NCBI GenBank assembly: GCA_002327925.1
Contig: DCVA01000022.1
Location: 1 to 64,000 of the forward strand
Origin: Anaerolineales bacterium UBA2200
GTDB taxonomy: Bacteria > Chloroflexota > Anaerolineae > UBA2200
Direction: 5' to 3'
DNA length: 64,000 nt
The first letter of the stretch is position 1; each line of letters starts with the position of its first letter. The translations under genes and the position numbers were made by a program. Below are positions 34,403 through 43,694 of this stretch, piece after piece. Below the pieces are notes generated by a model that was not told the origin of the DNA, did no database searches, and was given only the letters and a program-made list of their open reading frames with translations.

Positions 34403-34497
34403 ACGCTGCTCTCCGAAGTGAGGGGCACACAGTCCCCGATGAGCGGTGCAACCCTTTTCCGAATTCTGCGTATAGTAGTGTGAAGGAGGTCGAAAAG

Positions 34498-35070
34498 ATG
34501 AGTACTGAAGATATCGTTCCCAACGAAATCAGTCCGGAGATCCCCACGCCGGAGAGCGTGCCAGTGGAACCCTCGGAGATGGAGACATCCTCCGTGGAGA
34601 GCACCGAGTTTCCACCGTTCTCCGCTGACCTTGGGGAGCCGGAGGCTGCTCCCAGTCCGAGTGTCACCCCATCTGCCTCGTCATGGGCTGCCAAGGATTC
34701 CTCGGACAATGACAGGCTGATGGCAGGCCTGGCCTACGCCACGCAGGTGATGGTGCCGATCATCGTGCCGGCGGTGATGTTGCTGGCTGACGAGAGCAAG
34801 AAGCGGCCGTTCCAAAAGTTCCATGCTGTGCAATCGCTTGGTTTCCTGGTGATGGCCGTGATCTACGAGGTGCTGGCTGCCATCGTTTATACAGTGCTAA
34901 GCATCATCACGGGCGGATGTCTGGCCTGTGTCCTGTGGGTGATCTTCCTGGTACCCATCGTGCCTGCACTCTACTATGCCTGGCAGGCTTACAAGGGGCA
35001 GTACTTCAAGATCCCCTGGCTGACTGACTTCATGGTGAGCAGCAAGTGGCTGGAGCTCCCCGCCGAATAG
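34498..35070 (+). CDS. DUF4870-like small membrane protein
   Basis: The 190-aa product has a ~70-residue acidic, Ser/Pro/Glu-rich N-terminal tail, then a DUF4870/Tic20-like domain. That domain has the segment MAGLAYATQ, hydrophobic helices at about 80-100, 112-140 and 140-165, and the signature KFHAVQSLGF. The function of this family is unknown. ATG 34498 follows AAGGAGGT by 8 nt; a TATAGT-like -10 lies at 34471-34476. It is a single-gene unit closed by a strong terminator. Confidence 0.78.
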   Translation: MSTEDIVPNEISPEIPTPESVPVEPSEMETSSVESTEFPPFSADLGEPEAAPSPSVTPSASSWAAKDSSDNDRLMAGLAYATQVMVPIIVPAVMLLADESKKRPFQKFHAVQSLGFLVMAVIYEVLAAIVYTVLSIITGGCLACVLWVIFLVPIVPALYYAWQAYKGQYFKIPWLTDFMVSSKWLELPAE

Positions 35071-35080
35071 GGGAAGGCAG

Positions 35081-35114
35081 AAGCCCCCGACGCCGAGTCG
35101 GGGGCTTTTCTTTG
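35081..35114 (+). terminator. Rho-independent terminator of the DUF4870-like gene
   Basis: Stem AAGCCCCCGAC (35081-35091), loop GCCGA, complementary arm at 35097-35107, then a T-rich tract (TTCTTTG). Confidence 0.9.
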
Positions 35115-35227
35115 TCTTTTGGTGTGTGTCATCCTATAATCAGCGCACGTCGCCTGCAAAGGTGATCCTCTAGAGCAATGCGTTGTGCAGTTGTGCGAGG
35201 GCCCTCAGGAGAAAAGGAACCTGCTCA

Positions 35228-36967
35228 TTGACTAGCTCAGCCAAACGTTGGGAGATCCTTCCTCCAGCACCTCGTGACTATGTAGCCACCCTGGCCGACC
35301 TGTCCCCACTCCTCGTGCAATTGCTGTACAACCGCAACATCCTCAGCGCTGAGGAGGTAGGAGCGTTCCTTTCCTGCAGCTGTCCGCAGGGCAACCCCTT
35401 TCAGCTCAAGGGAATGGGCGACGCGGTTACGCGGTTGCGACAGGCAATACGCGCGGGAGAGCCAGTGGCCATCTACGGTGACTATGACGTGGATGGGGTA
35501 AGTGCCACCGCCTTGCTTGTGCCTACCCTTGATGCGCTTGGTGCGCGGGTAGTTCCTTACATACCAAGCAGGATGGAAGAAGGGTACGGCCTCAACGTTG
35601 CTGCGCTCAGGGCGCTCGCGCAGCAGGGTATCAAGGTAGTGGTGACGGTTGACTGCGGCGTGCGCTCGGTCGCTGAAGCAGATGCGGCGAGCCAGATGGG
35701 TTTGGACCTGATCGTTACGGATCACCACACCCCGGGCACGAGCCTTCCACGGGCTACGGCGGTCATCGACCCGAAACGTGAGGATGACCCCTACCCATTC
35801 AAGCAACTCGCTGGCGTCGGCCTGGCGTTCAAGCTGGCCCAGGCATTGTTGCGGACCGAGAAGCAGGTTCCCCTGTCGAAGACTCGCGATTTGCCGGCAG
35901 AGGAAGACTGGCTTGATCTGGTAGCTCTGGGCACGGTGGCCGACCTGGCCCCGCTTGTGGGTGAGAATCGAACGCTGGTCTGCCATGGCCTTGAGCAGCT
36001 GCGTCAGGCCAGACGTCCTGGCGTTGCAGCAATGCTGAAGGAGGCAGGGGTATTGCCTCAGAATGTCGACGCATACGTCATTGGTTTCATCCTCGGTCCT
36101 CGCCTGAATGCCGCGGGACGTCTAGAGAGTGCATCGGCCAGCTATCAGCTGCTCAGCACCTCGGCTGCGGAGGAGGCAACGACTCTTGCGCAACGCCTGG
36201 GAGCGCAGAACCGCGAACGCCAGCAGTTGATGATGCAGGGCGTAGAGATAGCGCGCCGGCAGGTTGTGGCTCTGGGGGATCAGCGGGTCTATGTGCTAGC
36301 CCATGAAGAATTCCTTGTGGGGATTGCCGGACTGGTAGCCAGCCGCATTACGGATGAGTTGCATCGCCCCAGTGTGGTGATTGCCTTGGAAGACCGAGTC
36401 AGCCGGGGATCGGCGCGCAGCATCAGCGCCTTTCACATCACTCACGCGTTGGATGAATGCGAGGAGCTGATGGAGCAACATGGAGGGCATGCAGCAGCCG
36501 CAGGACTGCTCATCAAGAACGAAAACATCGAAGCACTGCGCTCCGCCCTGCTTAACATCGCCAGTCGTGATCTGACCGATGAAGACCTCGTGCCGTCGCT
36601 CAGGATCGACTGGGTACAAGCCCTGGATCAGATCACAGACGCAACCTGGCAACAACTTGAACTCCTTCGACCGTTTGGCGTTGGCAACCCAACCCCGGTA
36701 TTCATGAGCCCGGACGTGCAAGTCAGAGATGTGCGCACGATTGGCACTGAGCACCCGGGTCTAAGGATCAAGCTCAGCGATGGACGCGCAGTGTGGGATG
36801 CTGTTGCCTTCGGAGGGATAACCCGCGAGCAACTGACCTCGCGTGTTGATGTGGCCTACACACTTCAGAACAGATTCTGGAACGGGCAAAGCAGATTGGA
36901 ACCGATGGTGAAGGACGTGCGGCCTGCCGGATCCGTGGCACCGCCGCGTTCACAACGGGCTTCATAG
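35228..36967 (+). CDS. recJ: Single-stranded-DNA-specific exonuclease RecJ
   Basis: RecJ degrades ssDNA 5' to 3' in recombination and mismatch repair. The ~579-aa protein has DHH-family motifs: YGDYDVDGVSATALL, VTVDCGVRS, VTDHHTPG and the DHHA1 part with RGSARSISAFH and GGHAAAAGL. A C-terminal OB domain (RPFGVGNPTPVF) follows. The metal-binding Asp and His residues are intact. TTG 35228 is chosen because translation then starts just before the conserved KRWEILPP and GGAA lies 8 nt upstream; the longer frame adds a Cys/Arg-rich stretch of no known family. It is followed after 18 bp by the LapB-like gene. Confidence 0.94.
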   Translation: MTSSAKRWEILPPAPRDYVATLADLSPLLVQLLYNRNILSAEEVGAFLSCSCPQGNPFQLKGMGDAVTRLRQAIRAGEPVAIYGDYDVDGVSATALLVPTLDALGARVVPYIPSRMEEGYGLNVAALRALAQQGIKVVVTVDCGVRSVAEADAASQMGLDLIVTDHHTPGTSLPRATAVIDPKREDDPYPFKQLAGVGLAFKLAQALLRTEKQVPLSKTRDLPAEEDWLDLVALGTVADLAPLVGENRTLVCHGLEQLRQARRPGVAAMLKEAGVLPQNVDAYVIGFILGPRLNAAGRLESASASYQLLSTSAAEEATTLAQRLGAQNRERQQLMMQGVEIARRQVVALGDQRVYVLAHEEFLVGIAGLVASRITDELHRPSVVIALEDRVSRGSARSISAFHITHALDECEELMEQHGGHAAAAGLLIKNENIEALRSALLNIASRDLTDEDLVPSLRIDWVQALDQITDATWQQLELLRPFGVGNPTPVFMSPDVQVRDVRTIGTEHPGLRIKLSDGRAVWDAVAFGGITREQLTSRVDVAYTLQNRFWNGQSRLEPMVKDVRPAGSVAPPRSQRAS

Positions 36968-36985
36968 GATCTGATCGAGGTAGTC

Positions 36986-38431
36986 ATGGAAAACACTGGT
37001 TTGATCGGGGACATCCTTGCTTTGGTAGGTGTTTTCTTCCTGGGTTTTGTGGCGGGTATGTTCTATGCGCCTCTGCGGCGATTAGTCTCGGGCGCCGTCA
37101 AGACACCGGGCAAACTGTTCAAGGGTGCCCAGAGCGTAAGCACAAAGTTGCTACAGGCATTGTCGGCGGCAGAGGATGAAATCGACCAAAGCTCGTTGAG
37201 CCAGGCACTCTCGAATACTGTTTCGGGGGTGTTGACCTTCGGTGTCCGGCAGGCAGAAACTGCTTTCCGTGAGGGCATGGAGGCGTTCGAGCAGGGGGAT
37301 CACGGTGCTGCGCGGCGCAAACTCGGCCAGGCCCTCTTCTGGGACAGGAAGATGGAGCTGGCGCCCCTGCATGTATCGGCGCATTTGAGTCTGGGGTTGC
37401 TCGATGAGGAAAAGGGTGGCTTTGAAGGGGCCAAGAAGCATTACCAGCGCTCAGCTCAGTTAGACGCGAACAACGTTCAGGCTGCAGCGCGTCTGGGAAT
37501 GGCCCACTTTCGCCTGAAGGAGAATGGAGCAGCAATCTTCCAGTTCCAGAGGGCGCTGGAACTGGATCCGTCCAATCTGGACACCCACTACTACCTGTAC
37601 ACTGTCTACCGGGAAGCCAGGATGGAGAACGAAGCAGTAGAGCAGCTGCGCATCATCAAGGCTGGTGAGAGCTCGGAAAAACTGGTGGAACTGTTTGCCC
37701 GCCACGGGGTGGAACACTTCCGTCTGGGAGCGTACGCCGAAGCATTGGCCGACTATGAGCTGGCTTTGCAGCTCGGGCCCCATTCAGTTCCGCTCTACAC
37801 ATCGCTGGGCGACCTCTACTACCTGTCAGAGCAACCTCATACTGCCCTCGAGACGTGGTGCCGAGGGTTATGGGAAGGATACTCAGACGCGTTGGCAGAG
37901 CGAGTGCTGGCCGTGTCGGGAGAAGCAGCAGACATCTGGTCGGTGATCACCCTGGCTCGAGACTGTGCGAATCGCCATTCACGAGAGGGTCGCTATGGGT
38001 TGCTCCTGTCGAGGCTGCTGCGCCAGGCGAGAGCAGAGGACGAAGGGATTGTCCGGCTTGAGGAGGCCGCGCGTCAGAGTCCACAGCTCCTGGAAGCGCA
38101 AATGGAATTGGGCGAGATTTACTCAGGGGCCGGCGATGTTTCCCAAGCATTGCAGGTCTTCCGGAGGGGTCTGGAGGCAGCCCGCGACCTGCAGACTGTC
38201 TTCCGCTGTCATATGTGTGGATATGTCAGCTCCGAGGATCAGCCGCGCTGCTTTGAGTGCAATCGCTGGGGGACTTTCGTACGCATGAGCCGTGCCGAGT
38301 CCAACACGGTGAGTCGGCCCTCCCGCAGTCTCCTGCTGCGAGCAGGAGGAGTGCGATACAGCCTGCAATCAGCATGGAGCAAGGTTCGAGGGCAACTTCC
38401 GTCAGGCAAGCAGGAGCAGACTCTGGAATGA
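36986..38431 (+). CDS. LapB(YciM)-like membrane-anchored TPR protein with zinc ribbon
   Basis: The order matches LapB: one N-terminal helix (about 8-30), a helical TPR solenoid (about 85-400, with repeats such as EAMEAFEQGDHGAARRKLGQ and ARLGMAHFRLKENGAAIFQF), and a C-terminal rubredoxin-like zinc site (C408, C411, C422, C425 in RCHMCGY...RCFECNRW). In proteobacteria LapB controls LPS synthesis by steering LpxC to FtsH. This neighbourhood has no LPS genes, so the role must differ. A ~55-residue basic C-terminal extension is extra. The next gene begins 7 bp later, so the TPR protein is likely co-expressed with the ATPase regulator. Confidence 0.8.
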   Translation: MENTGLIGDILALVGVFFLGFVAGMFYAPLRRLVSGAVKTPGKLFKGAQSVSTKLLQALSAAEDEIDQSSLSQALSNTVSGVLTFGVRQAETAFREGMEAFEQGDHGAARRKLGQALFWDRKMELAPLHVSAHLSLGLLDEEKGGFEGAKKHYQRSAQLDANNVQAAARLGMAHFRLKENGAAIFQFQRALELDPSNLDTHYYLYTVYREARMENEAVEQLRIIKAGESSEKLVELFARHGVEHFRLGAYAEALADYELALQLGPHSVPLYTSLGDLYYLSEQPHTALETWCRGLWEGYSDALAERVLAVSGEAADIWSVITLARDCANRHSREGRYGLLLSRLLRQARAEDEGIVRLEEAARQSPQLLEAQMELGEIYSGAGDVSQALQVFRRGLEAARDLQTVFRCHMCGYVSSEDQPRCFECNRWGTFVRMSRAESNTVSRPSRSLLLRAGGVRYSLQSAWSKVRGQLPSGKQEQTLE

Positions 38432-38438
38432 GGCGGCA

Positions 38439-39806
38439 ATGAACAACCCGGCCTTGTCAGACCGTATGGTGAATCGAGAGAGCGACATTGCCTATGTGAT
38501 GAGATGTACTGAAGACGCCGAGTGCTGTTCGGTAGTTGGAGTGAGCAACATTGGCAAGTCAATGCTGCTACGGGCGCTTGCTTCGGATCAGGTACAAGAA
38601 CGGTATCTCGGCAAGAAGCGTCGGGACTATCTATTCGTCCATGTGGATTTGAATCTGGCCTCACAAGTCACGGAGCAGGGTTTCTACGAGGTGACGCTGC
38701 GTAACCTCCTTCACGCGCTGGCTATGAAGGAGGCGGATCAGGAGCTAAGGGAGACAGTCCAGGCAGCTTACAGGACCATTGTCGGGCCAGGCAATTCCTT
38801 CGTATTCCCGCTGGCGTTTGAAGACTGCATTCAGGCTCTTTGCACGGGCCAATCCGCAGTGCTGGTATTCCTGTTTGACGAGTTCGACGAGATGTTCGCG
38901 GAAGTGGATTCCCGTGTGTTTGTGCGCTTGCGCGGGCTGAAAGACCGACTCTGGGGCCGGTTGTGCTATGTAATAGCGACTGTTCATGCTCTCAACGAAC
39001 AGCAACGTGACCGGGCAACAGGGGAGTTCTCCGAGTTGTTTGCGGCGCATATCCGCCACCTTCATCCCCTGTCAGAGTCAGACTCGCAATTGCTGGTGGA
39101 AGAATGGGCCGGGCGTTCCCAGGTAGGCTTGACCGCTGGGGATGTGGCGTTCATTGTCGAGGTTGCTGGCGGACACCCGGCCCTGCTGCAGGGTGCCGCG
39201 CGTGTACTTGCTCACGCTCGTGAGGAAGCTACGTGCCGTCCGGTCTCCTCGGGATACGAGCACGTGCGTGAGTTGATGGATGGGGACACAAGTGTGCGGT
39301 TGGAGTGTGCCAAGTTATGGAACGATCTGTCGGTTCCAGAGCAGGAGACTCTGATTGCCCTGCTTAACGGGAAAGAGACGATGACAGGGGCCGACTCGCT
39401 ACTGGAGAAAGGCATTGTGTGTCTGGCCCCGGGTGGAAGGGTGGTATTCTCGCAGTTGCTGGCCGGGTTTGCTCGCCGACAGCAACTGGTGCGGCGGCGC
39501 GGACCGCAGGGTATCCGGATTGACGTAGAGGCCGGCGATGTGTGGGTTGATGGAAGTCTGGCACCGGTTCTCACGGATCTGGAGTACAAGCTGCTCCTGC
39601 TGCTCTATGGGAACTTGGATAGGATCTGCGACAAGTACAAGATCGTGGAGTCGGTGTGGGGTGAGAGCTATATCGACGAAGTCGATGATGCCCGAATCGA
39701 GAAGCTGGTCAGCCGTTTGCGGGAGAAACTTGAACCGAACCCCGCGAAGCCCAGATACCTGATTACGATCCGTGGTCGGGGCTACAAGCTGGTAGGTCCT
39801 GACTAG
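38439..39806 (+). CDS. AAA/STAND-like ATPase fused to an OmpR-type winged helix
   Basis: This 455-aa protein has Walker A at 34-41 (GVSNIGKS) and Walker B at about 143-151 (VFLFDEFDE). Sensor-like regions and a helical lid (to about 345) follow, then a C-terminal winged helix (about 360-455) ending RYLITIRGRGYKLVG, the trans_reg_C signature of OmpR proteins. An NTPase replaces the receiver domain, so ATP state or a protein signal rather than phosphorylation would control DNA binding. It sits 7 bp after the LapB-like gene and before the PspA-like gene, whose leader holds a palindrome that could be its operator (inference). Confidence 0.8.
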   Translation: MNNPALSDRMVNRESDIAYVMRCTEDAECCSVVGVSNIGKSMLLRALASDQVQERYLGKKRRDYLFVHVDLNLASQVTEQGFYEVTLRNLLHALAMKEADQELRETVQAAYRTIVGPGNSFVFPLAFEDCIQALCTGQSAVLVFLFDEFDEMFAEVDSRVFVRLRGLKDRLWGRLCYVIATVHALNEQQRDRATGEFSELFAAHIRHLHPLSESDSQLLVEEWAGRSQVGLTAGDVAFIVEVAGGHPALLQGAARVLAHAREEATCRPVSSGYEHVRELMDGDTSVRLECAKLWNDLSVPEQETLIALLNGKETMTGADSLLEKGIVCLAPGGRVVFSQLLAGFARRQQLVRRRGPQGIRIDVEAGDVWVDGSLAPVLTDLEYKLLLLLYGNLDRICDKYKIVESVWGESYIDEVDDARIEKLVSRLREKLEPNPAKPRYLITIRGRGYKLVGPD

Positions 39807-39897
39807 TCTCGGCCCGGCGGACTATGGCTCACTGTCAGCTTGGCGTCCGCTCATCGTCATGAACAAGCCGTGCTGGGGTAGTACACTTGGCAGTAGA

Positions 39898-39916
39898 CAG
39901 TGTCATGGAGACACTG
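39898..39916. promoter_or_regulatory. 7+5+7 palindrome upstream of the PspA-like gene, possible operator
   Basis: CAGTGTC and GACACTG flank a 5-bp spacer, a perfect inverted repeat ending 28 bp before the PspA-like ATG. It could be an operator for the adjacent winged-helix ATPase, or a hairpin in the 5' leader. No confident -35/-10 was found here. Confidence 0.4.
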
Positions 39917-39944
39917 CTTGATCTTAACCTGGGAGGGTAAGAGA

Positions 39945-40616
39945 ATGGCATCACTTCTGGATCGGGTACGAACGTTGATTTCGGCCAATCTGAACTATCT
40001 GGTTAGCCAGGCGCTGAAGGCCAATAGCATGGCTGTAGTCGATGAGTATATTCGCAAGGTCGAGGACAACCTGGAAGCACTTGAGGACGCAGCGGCAACC
40101 GTAGGCGGCGAGGCCAAGACGATCAGGCGCAAGTTCGAAGAGCTCGACTCGCAGACGAAGGAAATGGATCGCAACATCGACCTCTTTCTGACCCAGGGGA
40201 AGGAAGATCTCGCTCAGGCTGCACAGTACCGCTACAACACAGTCAAGCGCCTGGCGGACACCTATGGGGAGCAGGCCAAGTCGCAAGAGGCCGAGTACAA
40301 GAAGCTGCTGGACGCCAAGCTCAAGCTAGAGGCCAAGCTCACCGAGACCAAGCGCGAACGCACTGAGCTGCAGGCTATGTTGGACCTTGCCAAGAGCAAG
40401 GAGCTGACTCACAAGGTCGTCGAGGGTGTGGGCGGGGTGACTGCTGCGCAGGGTGGAATGCAGGAAATCCGCGATGAGATTCAGCGGAGACTGGACAAGG
40501 CGACCGCGCAGGGTGAAATCGATGCCAAGCGTCTGGACAACCAGATGTCCGAGGCTCTGGAGAAGGATACGATCGACCACCAGTTGGCGGCACGCAAAGC
40601 ACGGCTTGGCATGTAG
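39945..40616 (+). CDS. PspA/IM30-like coiled-coil protein
   Basis: The 223-aa product begins MASLLDRVRTLISANLNYL, an amphipathic helix like helix alpha0/1 of PspA/Vipp1, and is almost entirely coiled coil up to about 160. PspA-family (ESCRT-III-like) proteins bind damaged inner membrane and, in several phyla, control a stress regulon. A Gly-rich break (about 155-170) separates a short C-terminal helix. ATG 39945 has GGGAGGG 6 nt upstream; an upstream extension has none. Identity with PspA rests on the N-terminal helix and overall pattern, so PspA-like is as far as I go. It stands next to the ATPase regulator and the solute-binding/VWA genes. Confidence 0.72.
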   Translation: MASLLDRVRTLISANLNYLVSQALKANSMAVVDEYIRKVEDNLEALEDAAATVGGEAKTIRRKFEELDSQTKEMDRNIDLFLTQGKEDLAQAAQYRYNTVKRLADTYGEQAKSQEAEYKKLLDAKLKLEAKLTETKRERTELQAMLDLAKSKELTHKVVEGVGGVTAAQGGMQEIRDEIQRRLDKATAQGEIDAKRLDNQMSEALEKDTIDHQLAARKARLGM

Positions 40617-40639
40617 CGATCACAATGGTAGTCGTTGCC

Positions 40640-40665
40640 AGCCCCGCCTGGTAAGTGGCGGGGCT
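40640..40665 (+). terminator. Hairpin after the PspA-like gene, possible terminator
   Basis: A 9-bp GC-rich stem (AGCCCCGCC at 40640-40648 and GGCGGGGCT at 40657-40665) lies 23 bp after the stop. No U-tract follows, so it may attenuate rather than terminate. The 122 bp from here to 40787 hold no evident gene. Confidence 0.5.
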
Positions 40666-40787
40666 CGTGGTCGCTAGAAGTGGTCTGGCATCGCGTCTGG
40701 TCAAGACAGGTCGGAGCAGGGCTCCGGTCTGTCCCAGCAACTGGGCTTTCATGGCAACCGACTTGGCGTTGCCCTTGGAGATGAGAA

Positions 40788-41972
40788 ATGAACAGGACAC
40801 GTTGGGTGTTCGCCTTTGTGGTACTAGCGGCAGCCGCAGTCGTGGTGGCCTCAATACTGGTTCAGCGCGCGGGCGGGGTTGGCCCCCTGATCGAGCAACC
40901 TCAGGCCATTGAGTTGCGTGTGGTCTGCGCTCTGCCAGTGGAGCCCTTTGTGCAGGATGCGGCGAAAAAGTTCAACGCCGAGAACCACAAGCTGGAGGGC
41001 CAGCTCATCCGCGTAACCGTGGAGCCTATTGATGGCCTTACTGCGATGGGCCGCTATGAGCGGGGCGATATGTCCCCCGTCCCTACTGTTTGGATCCCTG
41101 ACAGCCGTTACCTCGTTGAGCTGGTGAACGCCACGTTCAAGGAGCAGCGTGGGCGTGACATCTTCCTGACCGGAGGCGAATACCGTTCGCGGCCGATTGC
41201 CGTGTCTCTGTTCTCGTGGGGCATCTATTCAAGCAGAGCAACCGTGCTGCGCAACAAGTACGGCGAGATCGACTGGAGTGCCATCCACGACGCCGCCACT
41301 GCCAAAGGAGGTTGGCCGGAACTGGGAGGGGCTGCTGACTGGGGCTATTTCAAGTTGGTGGTTCCGAACCCGCGTCGCAACGTCGGCGGCCTGGCAGCAA
41401 TGGTAGCTGCAGCAGGCGAGTACTATGGCCGCACGGACATTGGTGTGGCCGATGTGACCAACCCGGAGTTTCAGCGATGGCTTAACGAACTAATGGGTGC
41501 GGTCACGGATTTTAGCAGCCTCGGCTCCTACTCAGTGGAGAACCTGGCGCTCTTTGGCTACTCTATGGGCGATGGCGGGCAGCTTCTGGAAAGCGACTTG
41601 CTGATCAACATGGCCGGAATCCTCAATCGCTGGCAGGATCCTCTGGTCATCGTGTACCCAAAATACGTCACCTGGTTCGACTTTCCCTATACCATCTGGA
41701 TGGGAGACGAAACGACCGCTCTTGAGAAGAACGCTGCATTGGAATTCGAGGGTTTCCTCCTGTCACCCGGGGTGCAGCAGGGGGCTGTGAAGATGGGTCT
41801 TCGCCCAGCGAACACCGAAGTATCGGTGACAGAGGCAGACAGCCTGTTTGTCAAATGGCAAGACCAGGGCGCGATGACCGTAGTACCGCGAACCACAATG
41901 ATGCGTAGCCCCGACCGTGAAGTTCTGCTCGCCCTACTGCGTTGGTTTGATCTCAATGTGACCGAGCGGTAG
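40788..41972 (+). CDS. Membrane-anchored extracellular solute-binding-like protein
   Basis: This 394-aa protein has one N-terminal helix (about 7-25) used as anchor or signal. A type-2 periplasmic-binding fold follows (ELRVVCALPVEPFVQDAAKKFN..., WIPDSRYLVEL, FFSWGIYSS-like hinge, FEGFLLSPGVQQGAVKMG). It resembles SBP_bac_11-like proteins. It is only 10 bp before a second solute-binding protein that carries a VWA domain. No permease or ABC ATPase is nearby, so it may sense rather than import. The ligand is unknown. Confidence 0.8.
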   Translation: MNRTRWVFAFVVLAAAAVVVASILVQRAGGVGPLIEQPQAIELRVVCALPVEPFVQDAAKKFNAENHKLEGQLIRVTVEPIDGLTAMGRYERGDMSPVPTVWIPDSRYLVELVNATFKEQRGRDIFLTGGEYRSRPIAVSLFSWGIYSSRATVLRNKYGEIDWSAIHDAATAKGGWPELGGAADWGYFKLVVPNPRRNVGGLAAMVAAAGEYYGRTDIGVADVTNPEFQRWLNELMGAVTDFSSLGSYSVENLALFGYSMGDGGQLLESDLLINMAGILNRWQDPLVIVYPKYVTWFDFPYTIWMGDETTALEKNAALEFEGFLLSPGVQQGAVKMGLRPANTEVSVTEADSLFVKWQDQGAMTVVPRTTMMRSPDREVLLALLRWFDLNVTER

Positions 41973-41982
41973 GAGGGGTCCA

Positions 41983-43659
41983 ATGAGCAGACAAAAGAAG
42001 AGAGGATCTCTCTCCTGGGTAGTTCTGTTAGGGGTTGGTCTGCTGGTGATGCTGATCAGCTGTGGCTCGTGCTACCTGGTCTACCAGGTTGCGCAGCGTG
42101 ACCGGCCAGAGACGCTGGGAGGAAACGACGCAGTTTTGCGCGTGGCCTATTCTCCGGATAAGCAAGAGCTCTTTGCCGAACTGGTCAAGCGCTTTAATGC
42201 CGGCCGGGTCAAAACGGCCAATGGTAAGCGAATCGCCATCGAAGCCAGCCCTGTAGAGGCAGAGGTGATGCTCTCCGCCGCTCTGGCCGGTGATTTCGAC
42301 GCCCTTTGCCCTGACTCTTCCATCTGGCTGGCACAACTGGATCTCGATTGGCAAGCGCAGCAGCAATCTGAGACATCGATCGTGGGCGATACAGCACGGT
42401 TCGCCGTCAGTCCGGTGGTCATCGCGATGTGGAGGGACACAGCGCAGTCCATGGGCTACCCTGACAGGGGAATCGGGTGGATGAGCCTGCTTGAGGCAGC
42501 GCGAACGAATCCCGATTTTCGCTGGAGTCACCCCTCTACGTCATCAGCCAGCGGCTTGCTGGCAACATTGGCCGTGTTCTACGCTGGAGCGGGAAAGACG
42601 CGCGGCCTGACGGTGGAGGACGTGACGCGCGAGAGCACGCTCAACTATGTAGCGACACTTGAGAAGACGGTTCGCTACTATGGTGAAGGGGAGAGTGCCG
42701 TCATTCAGCAGGTGGAGCAGAAAGGTCGGAGCTACCTGGATGCGTTCGTGGTTCAGGAGCAGCTTCTCATACGGTTCAATCAGCGCAACAGCGACAAGCT
42801 GGTAGCCGTCTATCCGGTCGAGGGCGCTACTTGGGCAGATCATCCTCTGGTCTTTCTAGAGCGGCCGGAAGTGTCATCGGAACAACGGGAAGCGTTCCGA
42901 GAGTTCCGTAGCTTTGTGCTATCGGCCGAAGCGCAGGCCCTGGTGCTGTCCGCAGGCTACAGGCCGACAGACCTGAGCATCGCGCTTGACACAGTCTCGT
43001 CACCGATCAAGGCTGCCCTGGGCGTGGACCCGAGCCAGCCCAGAACAACCCTGCAGATTCCAGGGCCAGCGGTGATCCAGGTGGTGCGCGATGTCTGGCA
43101 GTACACCAAGCGCAAGACCAACGTGTACCTTGTGGCGGACGTCTCGGGGAGCATGCAGGGAGAACAGCTGGAGCAGGCGCAAGAGGCTTTCCAAGCCTTC
43201 CTGGGCATGATCAAGGGAGAGCAGGAGAGGGTCGGGCTGATCGTGTTCTCGTCGAGTGAGGCAGAGGTGGAACCGCTGGCAGAACTGGGCACGAATCGTG
43301 CCCGGCTCGAGGGCCAGATCGCTGGCCTCTATGCAGGGGGGGATACAGCTCTCCTGGATGCCGTCAACCTGGCTTATGACCGACTGCAGCAGCTGCAGGA
43401 CACGGAGCGAATCAACGCCATTGTGGTAATGACCGACGGCAAGGAGAACAACTCGAGCATCAGACTTCGCGACCTGACTGCCAAAATGCGCAGGGTCAAT
43501 CAGTCTGGTGTGCCGGTGGTAGTCTTCTGTGTTGCCTATGGCTCGGATGCAGACACGGACACCCTGGAACAACTCTCGTCGGCCACGGGCGGTCAGACAA
43601 GGCGTGGCAGTACGCAAACCATCCAGGAGCTGTACAAGCTTCTCTCAACCTACTTCTAG
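41983..43659 (+). CDS. Solute-binding domain fused to a von Willebrand A domain
   Basis: This 558-aa protein has an N-terminal helix with a possible lipobox (LISC near 27). A type-2 solute-binding domain (about 50-340) is followed by a VWA domain (about 375-558) with a complete MIDAS: D386-x-S388-x-S390, the downstream GGDTALLD threonine and VMTDGKEN aspartate. VWA domains bind protein partners through a metal ion. The combination suggests an outer sensor that, with or without ligand, interacts with a partner, perhaps the preceding SBP or the membrane coiled-coil protein downstream. Confidence 0.85.
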   Translation: MSRQKKRGSLSWVVLLGVGLLVMLISCGSCYLVYQVAQRDRPETLGGNDAVLRVAYSPDKQELFAELVKRFNAGRVKTANGKRIAIEASPVEAEVMLSAALAGDFDALCPDSSIWLAQLDLDWQAQQQSETSIVGDTARFAVSPVVIAMWRDTAQSMGYPDRGIGWMSLLEAARTNPDFRWSHPSTSSASGLLATLAVFYAGAGKTRGLTVEDVTRESTLNYVATLEKTVRYYGEGESAVIQQVEQKGRSYLDAFVVQEQLLIRFNQRNSDKLVAVYPVEGATWADHPLVFLERPEVSSEQREAFREFRSFVLSAEAQALVLSAGYRPTDLSIALDTVSSPIKAALGVDPSQPRTTLQIPGPAVIQVVRDVWQYTKRKTNVYLVADVSGSMQGEQLEQAQEAFQAFLGMIKGEQERVGLIVFSSSEAEVEPLAELGTNRARLEGQIAGLYAGGDTALLDAVNLAYDRLQQLQDTERINAIVVMTDGKENNSSIRLRDLTAKMRRVNQSGVPVVVFCVAYGSDADTDTLEQLSSATGGQTRRGSTQTIQELYKLLSTYF

Positions 43660-43694
43660 TCATTGAGCGTGTTGACCGTGGCAAGGAGCCGCGC

